A stretch of DNA of 40,323 nucleotides, from positions 1 through 40,323 of the forward strand of contig CAZXTL010000018.1 in NCBI GenBank assembly GCA_964643725.1, read 5' to 3'. The translations under genes and the position numbers were made by a program. Numbering within the stretch: the first letter of the stretch is position 1; each line of letters opens with the position of its first letter. The notes below the pieces were generated by a model. The model saw only the letters and a program-made list of their open reading frames with translations. It had not been told where the DNA came from and ran no database searches. This DNA comes from DYQY01 sp964643725 (lineage in GTDB: Bacteria > Margulisbacteria > Riflemargulisbacteria > GWF2-35-9 > DYQY01). Positions 20,704-29,075 of this stretch are shown here, in pieces.

Positions 20704-22212
20704 TTATCTGTTGCCAGTTACACTATCTAGATTATCTAAAGCATTTATAGCAGAAAACGGCGCTGAGGCATCTTTCTGTTTAGCTAATTCAGCTGCATTC
20801 TTTTGATCTTCAATCAGTTTAAATTGTTCATCCAAATTTTCTTTCTGGGTTTTGCTCATTTTATCTCGATAGTTCTTATCTATTACATTTAGGACAGCTT
20901 CTTTCCCTTTAAAAGTTATTAATACTTCATCAAATAAACTTGAATAAAGATCTTTCAGTTCATATTTAACGAAAAGATCAATCCCCGCAAAATATAAAGA
21001 AGGATAACGATATCCCTGTAACTTCTTCTGAAGTATCAAAGCCTTTCTTATGGACCTAACTGCTTCGTCCTTGTCCCCTAACCTATCGTACATTCTAGCA
21101 ATTTGGGTATATGTCAAAAGCTCATTATTACTCATCAAAGCTTTTCTATACTCAATTAATGCTTCATCATACTTCTGATTAACTTTATAATCATAAGCTT
21201 TAATTTGAGAGTCAATTATCTCTATATTTACTGAGGCTTTTAGAGGTTTCAACCATTCTTGTATTGCCTCTTGCTGTTTTTGTTGAAGTATCATTTGGTC
21301 AATACGCTCGTCAGTTACATCCTTTGGTTTTTCTTTTTCTCTTTTATCCTCTACTAAAATAATATGATACCCATAAATAGTTCTTATCGGCCCACCAATT
21401 TCTCCTGGAGCAAGCTTCTGTAACATCATTTCGAATTCAGGAACCATCTGCCCTCTACTCATCCAACCAAGATCTCCTCCCTTAACAGCAGTTGCAGTAT
21501 CCTCAGAATACTTTTCCGCTATTTTGGCAAAACTTCCTTTATTACCAAGTACCATTTCATAGATAGATTCAGCTTTTTTTAACTTTACCAAATCTTCTTC
21601 CATATTATCCGTAACCTGATTATCAACTTTTATTAGAATGTGCCTCGCTTTTATCTCAGTAAAAGCCATTTCTCTATCTAAAGGAGTGACTCTCACTCTA
21701 CCTGTTATCCCACTCAAAAACTTAGAAACAATAATATCGCTCTTCTGTTGCTCTTTAAAAACTTTCCATTCAATTTTGTTGTCTTTAATAAGCTTCTTAA
21801 GTGCTCCAACATTCTTTAATCCATAAGCTTTTACCAATTGTTCAACTCGATAATTAAACTCTTGAGGAAAAACCTTAATGCCTTGTTTATTAGCCTCATC
21901 AAGCATTAGCATATTTGCTACAGTCTCCTGAAAAGCTTGATAGCGATAATAATCGACTACATCTGGATCAAGAAGCATCCTCTGCTCAGCTGGGATATTA
22001 GAAAAAGACTGATTAAATTGCCTATTATAATAATAAGCATCTAAAGGTTTACCATTTACAAGACCTAACGTAGACGTTGCAATTTCTTCTTGTTTCTGGT
22101 CTTCTCCTCTATTTAAAAACGAATATGTTCCTATCCCTAAAAATGATAGAGCAAACAATACAACTGTAGTTGTAACTATTTCTTTTGACCTTTCTCTTAA
22201 AAAATTCATCAT
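20704..22212 (-). CDS. Membrane-anchored SurA/PpiD-like peptidyl-prolyl isomerase with TPR tail
   Basis: Extracytoplasmic folding factor of 502 aa. A membrane anchor (about residues 14-33) follows a short basic N-terminus. A SurA-type N-domain (about 45-170, GLVNGKPLDAYYYNRQFNQ) comes next, then a parvulin rotamase domain: ARHILIKVDNQ, GSFAKIAEKYSEDTA, KGGDLGWMSRGQMVPEFE, YGYHIILVEDK. The C-terminal part (about 340-430) has TPR-like helices (ALIEYRKALMSNNELLTYTQ). AGGAGG nine bases upstream supports the start. It follows ftsX by 17 bases and is probably co-transcribed with ftsE-ftsX. Confidence 0.85.
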   Translation of the reverse strand: MMNFLRERSKEIVTTTVVLFALSFLGIGTYSFLNRGEDQKQEEIATSTLGLVNGKPLDAYYYNRQFNQSFSNIPAEQRMLLDPDVVDYYRYQAFQETVANMLMLDEANKQGIKVFPQEFNYRVEQLVKAYGLKNVGALKKLIKDNKIEWKVFKEQQKSDIIVSKFLSGITGRVRVTPLDREMAFTEIKARHILIKVDNQVTDNMEEDLVKLKKAESIYEMVLGNKGSFAKIAEKYSEDTATAVKGGDLGWMSRGQMVPEFEMMLQKLAPGEIGGPIRTIYGYHIILVEDKREKEKPKDVTDERIDQMILQQKQQEAIQEWLKPLKASVNIEIIDSQIKAYDYKVNQKYDEALIEYRKALMSNNELLTYTQIARMYDRLGDKDEAVRSIRKALILQKKLQGYRYPSLYFAGIDLFVKYELKDLYSSLFDEVLITFKGKEAVLNVIDKNYRDKMSKTQKENLDEQFKLIEDQKNAAELAKQKDASAPFSAINALDNLDSVTGNR

Positions 22213-22229
22213 TTATACATTCCTCCTAA

Positions 22230-23126
22230 TTACTTCCTTAAAATACTCTTTAGTAGACCTTGAACTGAAAAGAAACTGGCACTAATACTTATAGCCAAAC
22301 CAATTGTAATAATAAACATATTTAAAGAAACAAAATTCAAATGCTTAGTAAAAACATAGGCAAAATGAAAAACTTGTTGCATCTTACTGTTTACTAGAAA
22401 AAATATCAAATTAATGAGGACAACAGCTAAAAGCGATCCAACAGAACCTAAAATTAAAGCCTCCAAAACAAAAACAGATTTAACAAAACTATTGGTTGCT
22501 CCTACTAATTTCATTATCTTTATTTCTTTTTCTTTAGCGATTATTGTTATATTAATGGTACTTGAAATAATAATAAATGTAGCAAAAAGCAATAAAAGAA
22601 CAATTATTCCTCCAACATAATCAAAAAGTTTCACAACACTTCTAAATTTATTAACAATCGTTTTTCCATATCTAACTTCCTCAATATCTTTAATCAGCTT
22701 AATTTCTTTTAATACTTCCTCTGTATCCTTAAATGACTTAAGCTTTACAACTATCAGATCAGGCAGTGGATTACCAGGTATAAGTTCAACTATCTCTTTT
22801 TGATACTGTAGTTTTTGCTTTAAATCCTCCCAAGCTATTTCTCTAGTAACAATAGATAAAGATTTTACTCCTTTAATCATCTTCAATTGATCACTCACTT
22901 GAAACAATCTATCTTCGCTAATATTCCTATTTAAATAAACAGAAATATTTAAATCATCTCCAACTGTCTTAATCATAGAATTGAGATTCATAAATACAAT
23001 AAGAAACATTGCTAAGACAGATAAAGAAAGAGTTACTGTAATGAATGATAAAAATGCCATAACAGAATTTTGTTTAATAGAACTTATTGCTTCTTCTAAT
23101 AAAAAAGATAATATTCTAAAATTCAT
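22230..23126 (-). CDS. ftsX: Cell division ABC transporter-like permease FtsX
   Basis: Membrane partner of FtsE that regulates septal peptidoglycan hydrolases. The 298-aa product has the FtsX layout: a first membrane segment (about 22-45), an extracytoplasmic domain with DDLNISVYLNRNISEDRL, then three further segments including IIVLLLLFATFIIISSTINI and KEIKIMKLVGATNSFVKSVF. I start at ATG 23126 because GGGAAG lies upstream and family proteins start with a similar short basic N-terminus. This overlaps ftsE by 11 bases. Confidence 0.92.
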   Translation of the reverse strand: MNFRILSFLLEEAISSIKQNSVMAFLSFITVTLSLSVLAMFLIVFMNLNSMIKTVGDDLNISVYLNRNISEDRLFQVSDQLKMIKGVKSLSIVTREIAWEDLKQKLQYQKEIVELIPGNPLPDLIVVKLKSFKDTEEVLKEIKLIKDIEEVRYGKTIVNKFRSVVKLFDYVGGIIVLLLLFATFIIISSTINITIIAKEKEIKIMKLVGATNSFVKSVFVLEALILGSVGSLLAVVLINLIFFLVNSKMQQVFHFAYVFTKHLNFVSLNMFIITIGLAISISASFFSVQGLLKSILRK

Positions 23127-23793
23127 GATAACTTCCCATCTGTTGATCACGAATGATATTTCCACCATGTAAAGCTATAACGCGTTTTCTCATAAGATCT
23201 ACAATCGCTTTATCATGTGTAGCTACAACTACTGTCGTATTGTCTAAATTTATCTTGGACATAAGCTGAATAATCTCTAAGGACGCATCAGGGTCTAAAT
23301 TACCAGTAGGCTCATCTGCTAATAAAATTGGAGGTCTATTAATAATTGCCCTTGCTATGCATGCTTTCTGCTGTTCTCCACCTGAAAGTTGATGAGGATA
23401 ACAATGTAACTTGCTTTCAAGACCAACTAAGTCTGCGGCTCTAGCTATTTTATCTTTAATTGATTTTTTTGTTTCACCTTGAATTTTTAAAACATAGGCT
23501 AAATTATCGTAAATCGTCCTATTCAGAATCTTGAAATCTTGAAATATAAAACCAATATTCTTTCTTAGGTTAGATACTTGTCGTTCATTAAGTTCATTTA
23601 TGCTAGTCATCCCAACATAAATTTTTCCAGCTTCTGCTGTTTGCTCTCTAGTTAATAAACTTAAAATTGTTGTTTTGCCAGCACCTGTAGGACCTACAAG
23701 AAAAACAAACTCATCTTTGGCAATATGTAGATTTATATGATTTAGAACTACAAAATCTTGATATTTTTTAGTGACATTTCTTAGTCTAATCAT
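23116..23793 (-). CDS. ftsE: Cell division ATP-binding protein FtsE
   Basis: ATPase of the FtsEX complex. It starts MIRLRNVTKKY and carries Walker A VGPTGAGKTTILSLL, signature LSGGEQQKACIARAI and Walker B PPILLADEPTGNLDPDAS, with the H-loop VVVATHDK. Length is 225 aa, as expected. It starts directly after the stop codon of the transketolase C-terminal subunit and overlaps ftsX, so it is part of a long minus-strand operon. Confidence 0.95.
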   Translation of the reverse strand: MIRLRNVTKKYQDFVVLNHINLHIAKDEFVFLVGPTGAGKTTILSLLTREQTAEAGKIYVGMTSINELNERQVSNLRKNIGFIFQDFKILNRTIYDNLAYVLKIQGETKKSIKDKIARAADLVGLESKLHCYPHQLSGGEQQKACIARAIINRPPILLADEPTGNLDPDASLEIIQLMSKINLDNTTVVVATHDKAIVDLMRKRVIALHGGNIIRDQQMGSYHEF

Positions 23794-24738
23794 TTATTTT
23801 CGAGATTTAACAGCTAATGCTTTTGCAACAATACCTGCTACATTTAAACTGTGTTTTTCTAAAAGATCATCTGGTTTCCCGCTTTCGCCAAAAACACCCA
23901 TAACACCTAACATTTCAATAGGAATAGGACACTTTTTAGCAGTTACCTCGGCAACAGCGCTACCCATCCCACCAAAAATTGTATGCTCTTCCGCAGTGAC
24001 AAATGCACCGGTAGAAGCAGCCATTTTACAAATATTATCTTCATCTATAGGTTTAATACTTGCAACATTAACAACAGCAGCAGAAATATTGTGTTCCTTT
24101 TTAAGAACCTCGGCTGCCTCTAACGCCATTTTAACCATAATTCCACACGCCATAATAGTAAGATCTTTTCCATCTCTAATAACATTATTCTTTCCAAGCT
24201 GAAAGTCACATTCACCTTCCTTATAAACAAGTGGAGTAGCCCCACGACTCATTCTTACATAAAAAGGCCCTGGTTGCTCCGCAACATAGTGAATGACCTG
24301 CTCTGCTTCTAATGCATCGGCAGGAACAATTACTCTCATGTTTGGTAGTATCCTCATTAAAGCAATATCCTCTAATGCCTGATGTGATGCCCCGTCTTCG
24401 CCAACTGTTATACCTGCATGAGTAGCACAAATCTTTACATTTAATTTTGGATAACAAACAGAATTCCTTATCTGTTCCCATGTTCTACCAGTAAGAAACA
24501 TTGCAAATGAACTAGCAAAAACTGTTTTACCCATACAAGCTAGCCCAGCTGACATACCGATACAATCCTGCTCTGCAATCCCAGCATTAAAAAACCTATC
24601 AGGAAACTCTTTTGCAAACTTCTCTGTTCTTGTCGAACCGGAAAGATCTGCATCTAAAACCACAACATTGTTATTCTTTTTACCTAAGGCTATTAAGGCT
24701 TTAGCGTAATAGTCTCTAGTAGCAGCTACATCTGACAT
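23794..24738 (-). CDS. Transketolase, C-terminal subunit
   Basis: The pyrimidine-binding and C-terminal half of a split transketolase of the pentose phosphate pathway. It opens MSDVAATRDYYAKALIALGK and shows DADLSGSTRTEKF, NAGIAEQDCIGMSAGLA, SFAMFLTGRTWEQIRN and THAGITVGEDGASHQALED. Start at ATG 24738, with GGGAG seven bases upstream, is preferred over TTG 24744. It overlaps the N-terminal subunit gene by 13 bases, so the two halves are made coordinately. 314 aa. Confidence 0.93.
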   Translation of the reverse strand: MSDVAATRDYYAKALIALGKKNNNVVVLDADLSGSTRTEKFAKEFPDRFFNAGIAEQDCIGMSAGLACMGKTVFASSFAMFLTGRTWEQIRNSVCYPKLNVKICATHAGITVGEDGASHQALEDIALMRILPNMRVIVPADALEAEQVIHYVAEQPGPFYVRMSRGATPLVYKEGECDFQLGKNNVIRDGKDLTIMACGIMVKMALEAAEVLKKEHNISAAVVNVASIKPIDEDNICKMAASTGAFVTAEEHTIFGGMGSAVAEVTAKKCPIPIEMLGVMGVFGESGKPDDLLEKHSLNVAGIVAKALAVKSRK

Positions 24739-25577
24739 CCACAAACTCCCATTTTTTTATCTAGTTCACTACAAGCTAATACTTTCTGCTCATCATTACA
24801 AGGTGCTCCGTGGAAACAAAGTTGTCTCTCCATAAAAGAAACTCCCTTTCCTTTCACAGTATCAGCAATGATAACCGTCGGTTTACCAACTACTTTATCA
24901 GCCATTACTAAAGCATCCTCAATTTGCTCAAAATTATGACCGTTAATATTCAAAACTTCCCATCCAAATGCCCTAAACTTATCGGCTAGTGGTTCTATAC
25001 CCATAACATCTGCAATGTTACCGTCTATTTGTTGTTTATTATTATCAATGAAAACGCAAAGATTATCACATTTATAATGAGCAGCTGACATCATTGCTTC
25101 CCATACCTGCCCCTCTTGAAGTTCTCCGTCTCCCATAACAGCATATACTCTGTTCTTTTTCTTATCTAACTTTAAAGCCAAACACATCCCGACAGAAACT
25201 GAGAGTCCTTGTCCTAGAGAACCAGTGGACATTTCAATACCTGGAATACTTTTCATGTCTGGGTGTCCTTGCAACCTAGAACCTAACTGCCTAAGTGTCT
25301 TTAACTCTTCTTCAGGAAAAAACCCTCTTACTGCCATCGCTGAATATAAAGCAGGCGCGCCATGCCCCTTGCATAGAACAAAAATATCTCTATCCTCTTT
25401 CTTAGGATTTTTAGGATCAATATTCAACCAATTAAAATATAGATAAGTAATAATATCTGTCACAGACATAGATCCACCTGGATGACCAGATTTCGCAAAA
25501 TGTGTCATCTCGATTATATGTTTTCGAATTTTGCTGGAGATATCATGAAGATCGTTGAGCTGTTTTTCTGCTATCAT
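24726..25577 (-). CDS. Transketolase, N-terminal (thiamine pyrophosphate) subunit
   Basis: 283-aa N-terminal half of a split transketolase. The thiamine diphosphate/metal motif GDGELQEGQVWEAMMSAAHY followed by FIDNNKQQIDG is clear, along with HFAKSGHPGGSMSVTDIITY, FVLCKGHGAPALYSAMA and MSTGSLGQGLSVSVGMCLAL. It ends in CSELDKKMGVCGCQM, a cysteine-containing tail. Found upstream of and overlapping the C-terminal subunit; split transketolases of this type are frequent in many bacteria and archaea. No Shine-Dalgarno is obvious before the ATG. Confidence 0.93.
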   Translation of the reverse strand: MIAEKQLNDLHDISSKIRKHIIEMTHFAKSGHPGGSMSVTDIITYLYFNWLNIDPKNPKKEDRDIFVLCKGHGAPALYSAMAVRGFFPEEELKTLRQLGSRLQGHPDMKSIPGIEMSTGSLGQGLSVSVGMCLALKLDKKKNRVYAVMGDGELQEGQVWEAMMSAAHYKCDNLCVFIDNNKQQIDGNIADVMGIEPLADKFRAFGWEVLNINGHNFEQIEDALVMADKVVGKPTVIIADTVKGKGVSFMERQLCFHGAPCNDEQKVLACSELDKKMGVCGCQM

Positions 25578-25587
25578 TTTATTTGTG

Positions 25588-26598
25588 CTATTTTAACAGC
25601 ATTTTCTGAATATCAAAATAAGAAATATATATAACAAATAAAATTAATATAATAAACCCAAAAAAGTGCAATTTATTTTCCAATCTCCTACTCATCTTAT
25701 CGCCAACTACCTTAGAAATAAAAAGCATTAAGACCCTCCCACCATCAAGTGCAGGGAAAGGAAAAAGATTAATAAGTGATAAATTTATACTTAATATTGC
25801 CAAAAAACTAAAAAAATAAATGATTCCCTGACCTGAAGCTTGGCTTGTCAAAGTAATGATTCCAACTGGGCCATAAACCTGATCGACACCTATTTCTCTT
25901 GTTATAAGCATCCATAGCCCTTTATACGTAATAACAACGATACCTACACACTGCTCCAAAGAACTTTTTATTGCTGACATTAAAGAAAATGCTTTCTCTT
26001 TCTCTAATTTCAAACTAATCCCAACAATGTTTCTGCCAGCTTCTTTTTTAGGGGAAACATTAAAAGTATAATCCTTATCGCCTCGTCTAATTTCTATCAC
26101 TCTTTTATTTATAGTAGTTTCAATTAGCTTACCAATTACATCTTTTCCAGTTAAAACACTGAATCCATCAATCGACAAAATAACATCTCCATTAGTTAAT
26201 CCAGCCTTATAAGCTGGACCATTTAAGGAAACATTTTCAATTATATTAGATACTTGACCAGGGACTCCCGTTAAAAAAAATATAAAAAAGAATACAATCC
26301 AAGCAAAAAGAAAATTATTTAATGAGCCTGACAAAAGTATCATCAACTTATTAATAAAACTAATCTTTATTATTGTTTCTTCATTATCTTCTAGAGAAGG
26401 TATCCTTACATACCCACCCAACGGAAAAATTCTAAGGCAAAAAACAGTGTCTCCCCATTTCTTCTTTACTATACTTTTACCCATTCCTATAGAGAACTCA
26501 GAAACAGTAATTCCTGCTGACCTTGCTGATATAAAGTGACCAAATTCATGAACTAAAACTATTATTGAAAGCCCCAAAAGTGCAAAAATAAAACTCAA
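25588..26598 (-). CDS. rseP: Site-2 metalloprotease, RseP/RasP family
   Basis: Intramembrane zinc protease for regulated proteolysis. The zinc motif HEFGHF is near residues 17-22 in the first membrane segment. A PDZ domain lies around 115-190 (GPAYKAGLTNGDVILSIDGF), and the second active-site motif NLFPFPALDGGRVLM is near 278-292. 336 aa with four membrane segments, and a single PDZ rather than the two of E. coli RseP. Start is TTG at 26598, overlapping the upstream apgM-like gene by four bases (TTGA). Confidence 0.93.
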   Translation of the reverse strand: MSFIFALLGLSIIVLVHEFGHFISARSAGITVSEFSIGMGKSIVKKKWGDTVFCLRIFPLGGYVRIPSLEDNEETIIKISFINKLMILLSGSLNNFLFAWIVFFFIFFLTGVPGQVSNIIENVSLNGPAYKAGLTNGDVILSIDGFSVLTGKDVIGKLIETTINKRVIEIRRGDKDYTFNVSPKKEAGRNIVGISLKLEKEKAFSLMSAIKSSLEQCVGIVVITYKGLWMLITREIGVDQVYGPVGIITLTSQASGQGIIYFFSFLAILSINLSLINLFPFPALDGGRVLMLFISKVVGDKMSRRLENKLHFFGFIILILFVIYISYFDIQKMLLK

Positions 26599-27746
26599 CT
26601 TATAAACCTACTCATAAGCTTATAGCCAATAATACTTTCGTTAGACATTTCCGCTGCATACTTTTCTGTATATACAGCCTTTTTGTCTCCTCTATCCATT
26701 CGACTATCATATATCAGATAGGGAACATCATCCCTAGAATGCGTTTTTATCTCAATCGGTGTTGGATGATCAGGAAGAATTAAAAGTTTGAAATCTATTT
26801 CCCCTATCTCCGACAAAATAGTTCCAATTACTCTTTTATCAAAATCCTCTATAGCCTGTACTTTTAAGTTTAAATCTCCAGTATGTCCAGCTTCATCTGG
26901 AGCTTCAACATGAATAAATACAATATCATACTTTTCTAAAGCCTCTATTGCATATCTAGCCTTCCCCTCATAATTAGTATCCAAAAAACCAGTTACACCA
27001 GGAACTACAATATTATCCATGCCTGCAGATAACCCTAATCCTTTAAACAAGTCTACAGCTGTAATGACTGCACCACGCAAACCATATTTTGACTCAAAAG
27101 TCGGCAAAGATATTCGTTTCCCCTCTCCCCACAACCAAACCATATTTGCCTCAGTGTCATTAGGAAGAACCTCTACACTTTTTAACATAATATCTCGAAT
27201 AACATCATCACCTTGCCCACCTGGAAGAAAAGATTCAATTTGTTTACCTGTTATATCATGAGGTGGAGTGGTAACTAACTTAAACTTTTCTCCCTTAACT
27301 ATAAATAAGTTTCTATAACTTACTCCTGGATGAAACTGCATCTTTTTATTATTCTCTATAAGCTTATTTAAGCTTTGAATACATTTTTTGCCATCTTCAC
27401 TTGAAATATGACCAGCAGTGAAATCCCTCATTTTGCCATCTTCAACAGTAACTAAGTTTGCACGAAACACTGTTTCGTCATCTGCTAAGGCGATCCCTTG
27501 AGCAACGGCTTCAATAGGCGCTCTACCGGAATAATATTTGACTGGGTTATACCCAAATACTGATAAATTACAAACATCACTTCCTGGAGGCAAACCATCT
27601 GGAGTATTCTTGACTAAACCTATCTCGCCTTTTCTGGCCAATAAGTCCAAATTAGGAGTATTCGCTATTTCTAAAGCTGTTTTCCCCTCTGTGCTATCAG
27701 AAGGCCACCCAGACATCCCATCCCCAATAATAACAATATATTTCAT
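26595..27746 (-). CDS. ApgM-family phosphoglycerate mutase, or alternative homoserine kinase
   Basis: Alkaline-phosphatase superfamily enzyme of 383 aa. It opens MKYIVIIGDGMSGWPSDSTE with the metal-binding Asp in GDGM, then TALEIANTPNLDLLARKGEIG, GLPPGSDVCNLSVFGYNP, YSGRAPIEAVAQGI, FIHVEAPDEAGHTGDLNLKV and LILPDHPTPIEIKTHSRDD. The family (COG3635) includes archaeal-type cofactor-independent phosphoglycerate mutase and a subgroup proposed to be homoserine kinase. The latter is possible here because thrC lies 4 kb away with the same type of promoter and no thrB is visible. The ATG is 7 bases after TATAAT, without a Shine-Dalgarno. Confidence 0.88.
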   Translation of the reverse strand: MKYIVIIGDGMSGWPSDSTEGKTALEIANTPNLDLLARKGEIGLVKNTPDGLPPGSDVCNLSVFGYNPVKYYSGRAPIEAVAQGIALADDETVFRANLVTVEDGKMRDFTAGHISSEDGKKCIQSLNKLIENNKKMQFHPGVSYRNLFIVKGEKFKLVTTPPHDITGKQIESFLPGGQGDDVIRDIMLKSVEVLPNDTEANMVWLWGEGKRISLPTFESKYGLRGAVITAVDLFKGLGLSAGMDNIVVPGVTGFLDTNYEGKARYAIEALEKYDIVFIHVEAPDEAGHTGDLNLKVQAIEDFDKRVIGTILSEIGEIDFKLLILPDHPTPIEIKTHSRDDVPYLIYDSRMDRGDKKAVYTEKYAAEMSNESIIGYKLMSRFIS

Positions 27747-27753
27747 GTTGTTT

Positions 27754-27782
27754 ATTATAACGTTTATTTGTTGAATTGTTTA
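27754..27782 (-). promoter_or_regulatory. Leaderless promoter of the apgM-like gene
   Basis: TATAAT (27754-27759) is followed by 7 bases (AAACAAC) and the ATG. The -35 position at 17-base spacing (27777-27782) reads TAAACA inside the octamer array, exactly as for glyQ and thrC. Confidence 0.65.
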
Positions 27783-27785
27783 CTT
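27762..27785 (-). repeat. Octamer tandem array (three units) upstream of the apgM-like gene
   Basis: Read toward the gene, the units are AAGTAAAC, AATTCAAC and AAATAAAC; the last ends 2 bases before TATAAT. It is the shortest and most degenerate member of the octamer class. Confidence 0.65.
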
Positions 27786-27835
27786 CGATTAACTCAAAAA
27801 GAATCCAATCAAAACAAAAAATAAGATCTAAATGC

Positions 27836-28912
27836 TTATGTGCTACCACCAAAAACAACTGATAATCTATTATACAGCTCATCCATTCCAATTAAAAAAG
27901 TGTTGAGATTGTTACTTATCTTTTTATAATTTCCATCTTTATCTGACACTTGTTTTTCTAACTTATTCAAATAATCCTTAACCATAACCTTAAATTGAGG
28001 CAAGTTCTCACTCATATACTTATATTTCTCCTCAAATGTTACTATATCCCACATCCTAGCCTCTTTTAAAATACCATCCACAAAATCACTAACTACTTTT
28101 AAAAAATTATCATCTTTTGTTTCACCAATTAATTCCCTATCAACAGTATCTGATATTATTAAAAATGATTTTTTAATACTTCTCCTCAAGTCACCAGCTG
28201 TAGTTTTAAATTCATTAAATAAATCTGCCCTTCGCTCTGTTTCTATTTTTTCTCTATATTTAGCAACCTCTTCTGGTTTTAATAAATACCTAGACAACTG
28301 AACCATACTTGTTTCAAAATGACTGTTATCATCCTCTGCTTTCCAACTCCCAGGTAACTCAAAATCAATAAATCTTGCAACTATTTCTTGGGTGTCTGGA
28401 TTAATATAGACCATAGCATTTCCATTATGCGGATCACCATGAACCAACCCTGCCTCATGAATAATTTCAAGCTGCGCTTTTAACTGACAAAGAGCTTGCT
28501 CTAATTGCTTTTCTGTTATCTCTCCGCTCTGGCACAACGAATACAGTTCCTTACCCTGAATATGTTCAGCTAAGTAGCCCAGAACCTCATTATGTTTATT
28601 AATAACTAATCCATAAGTTTCAATCCCAATATTATGGTTTTCAAATCGTAATCCAGCAAATTTTTTATAGTTTCCAACTATTTCCTTAATACCTTCTCTT
28701 GCTTCTTCATCAAGCTTACCTACTTTATTCCCTTTACGTTGTTCCTTTTCCATTAAATAAAGATTCTTGCTACGTACATACACTAATTTTTGCCCTGCCA
28801 GTGTTACTAAATAAACTAATGAACCTGCTCCATGTCCAATCCTTTTACCAATTAATAAATCTGTTTCCTTCACGTAACTATGGTTATTAAATGCAATTAT
28901 TTTATTATTCAT
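27836..28912 (-). CDS. Protein-kinase-fold protein, possibly divergent kinase or phosphotransferase
   Basis: A 358-aa protein with a recognisable protein-kinase fold. It has a glycine-rich loop GHGAGSLVYLV (26-36), a catalytic loop HGDPHNGN (158-165, with Asp160 and Asn165) and IDFE (182-185) in place of DFG. The usual VAIK lysine is unclear: the aligned strand reads LVYVRSK, with Arg47 where Lys is expected. The C-terminal 150 residues are charged and helical. Start ATG 28912 has GGAGT five bases upstream; the longer frame from 28969 would translate part of the shared inverted leader. It could phosphorylate proteins or small molecules; the substrate is unknown. Confidence 0.65.
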   Translation of the reverse strand: MNNKIIAFNNHSYVKETDLLIGKRIGHGAGSLVYLVTLAGQKLVYVRSKNLYLMEKEQRKGNKVGKLDEEAREGIKEIVGNYKKFAGLRFENHNIGIETYGLVINKHNEVLGYLAEHIQGKELYSLCQSGEITEKQLEQALCQLKAQLEIIHEAGLVHGDPHNGNAMVYINPDTQEIVARFIDFELPGSWKAEDDNSHFETSMVQLSRYLLKPEEVAKYREKIETERRADLFNEFKTTAGDLRRSIKKSFLIISDTVDRELIGETKDDNFLKVVSDFVDGILKEARMWDIVTFEEKYKYMSENLPQFKVMVKDYLNKLEKQVSDKDGNYKKISNNLNTFLIGMDELYNRLSVVFGGST

Positions 28913-29075
28913 TACTACTCCATAAAACTTTCTATATATATTTTGCCCAAAAAATGGAAATTGAAACAATTAAATAGAATAAAATATCTTAAATCTTTGA
29001 CATATCTCTGTAACTTTAATTGTTTCAATCATTCACATGTTGGGCATATTAATATTGAAAATGAAGGGATTATTA
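28913..29075. repeat. Inverted duplicate leaders of a divergent gene pair
   Basis: The 163-bp intergenic region consists of two arms that are inverted copies. A perfect 15-bp pair (ATTGAAACAATTAAA at 28960-28974 and its reverse complement at 29015-29029) sits at the centre. Farther out, TTGGGCA-like blocks, A/T-rich spacers and the ribosome binding site region also match. Similarity continues into the first codons, where both genes share AATAAAATAATTGC. A TTGACA at 28998-29003 could be a -35 box but lacks a good -10. Confidence 0.75.
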
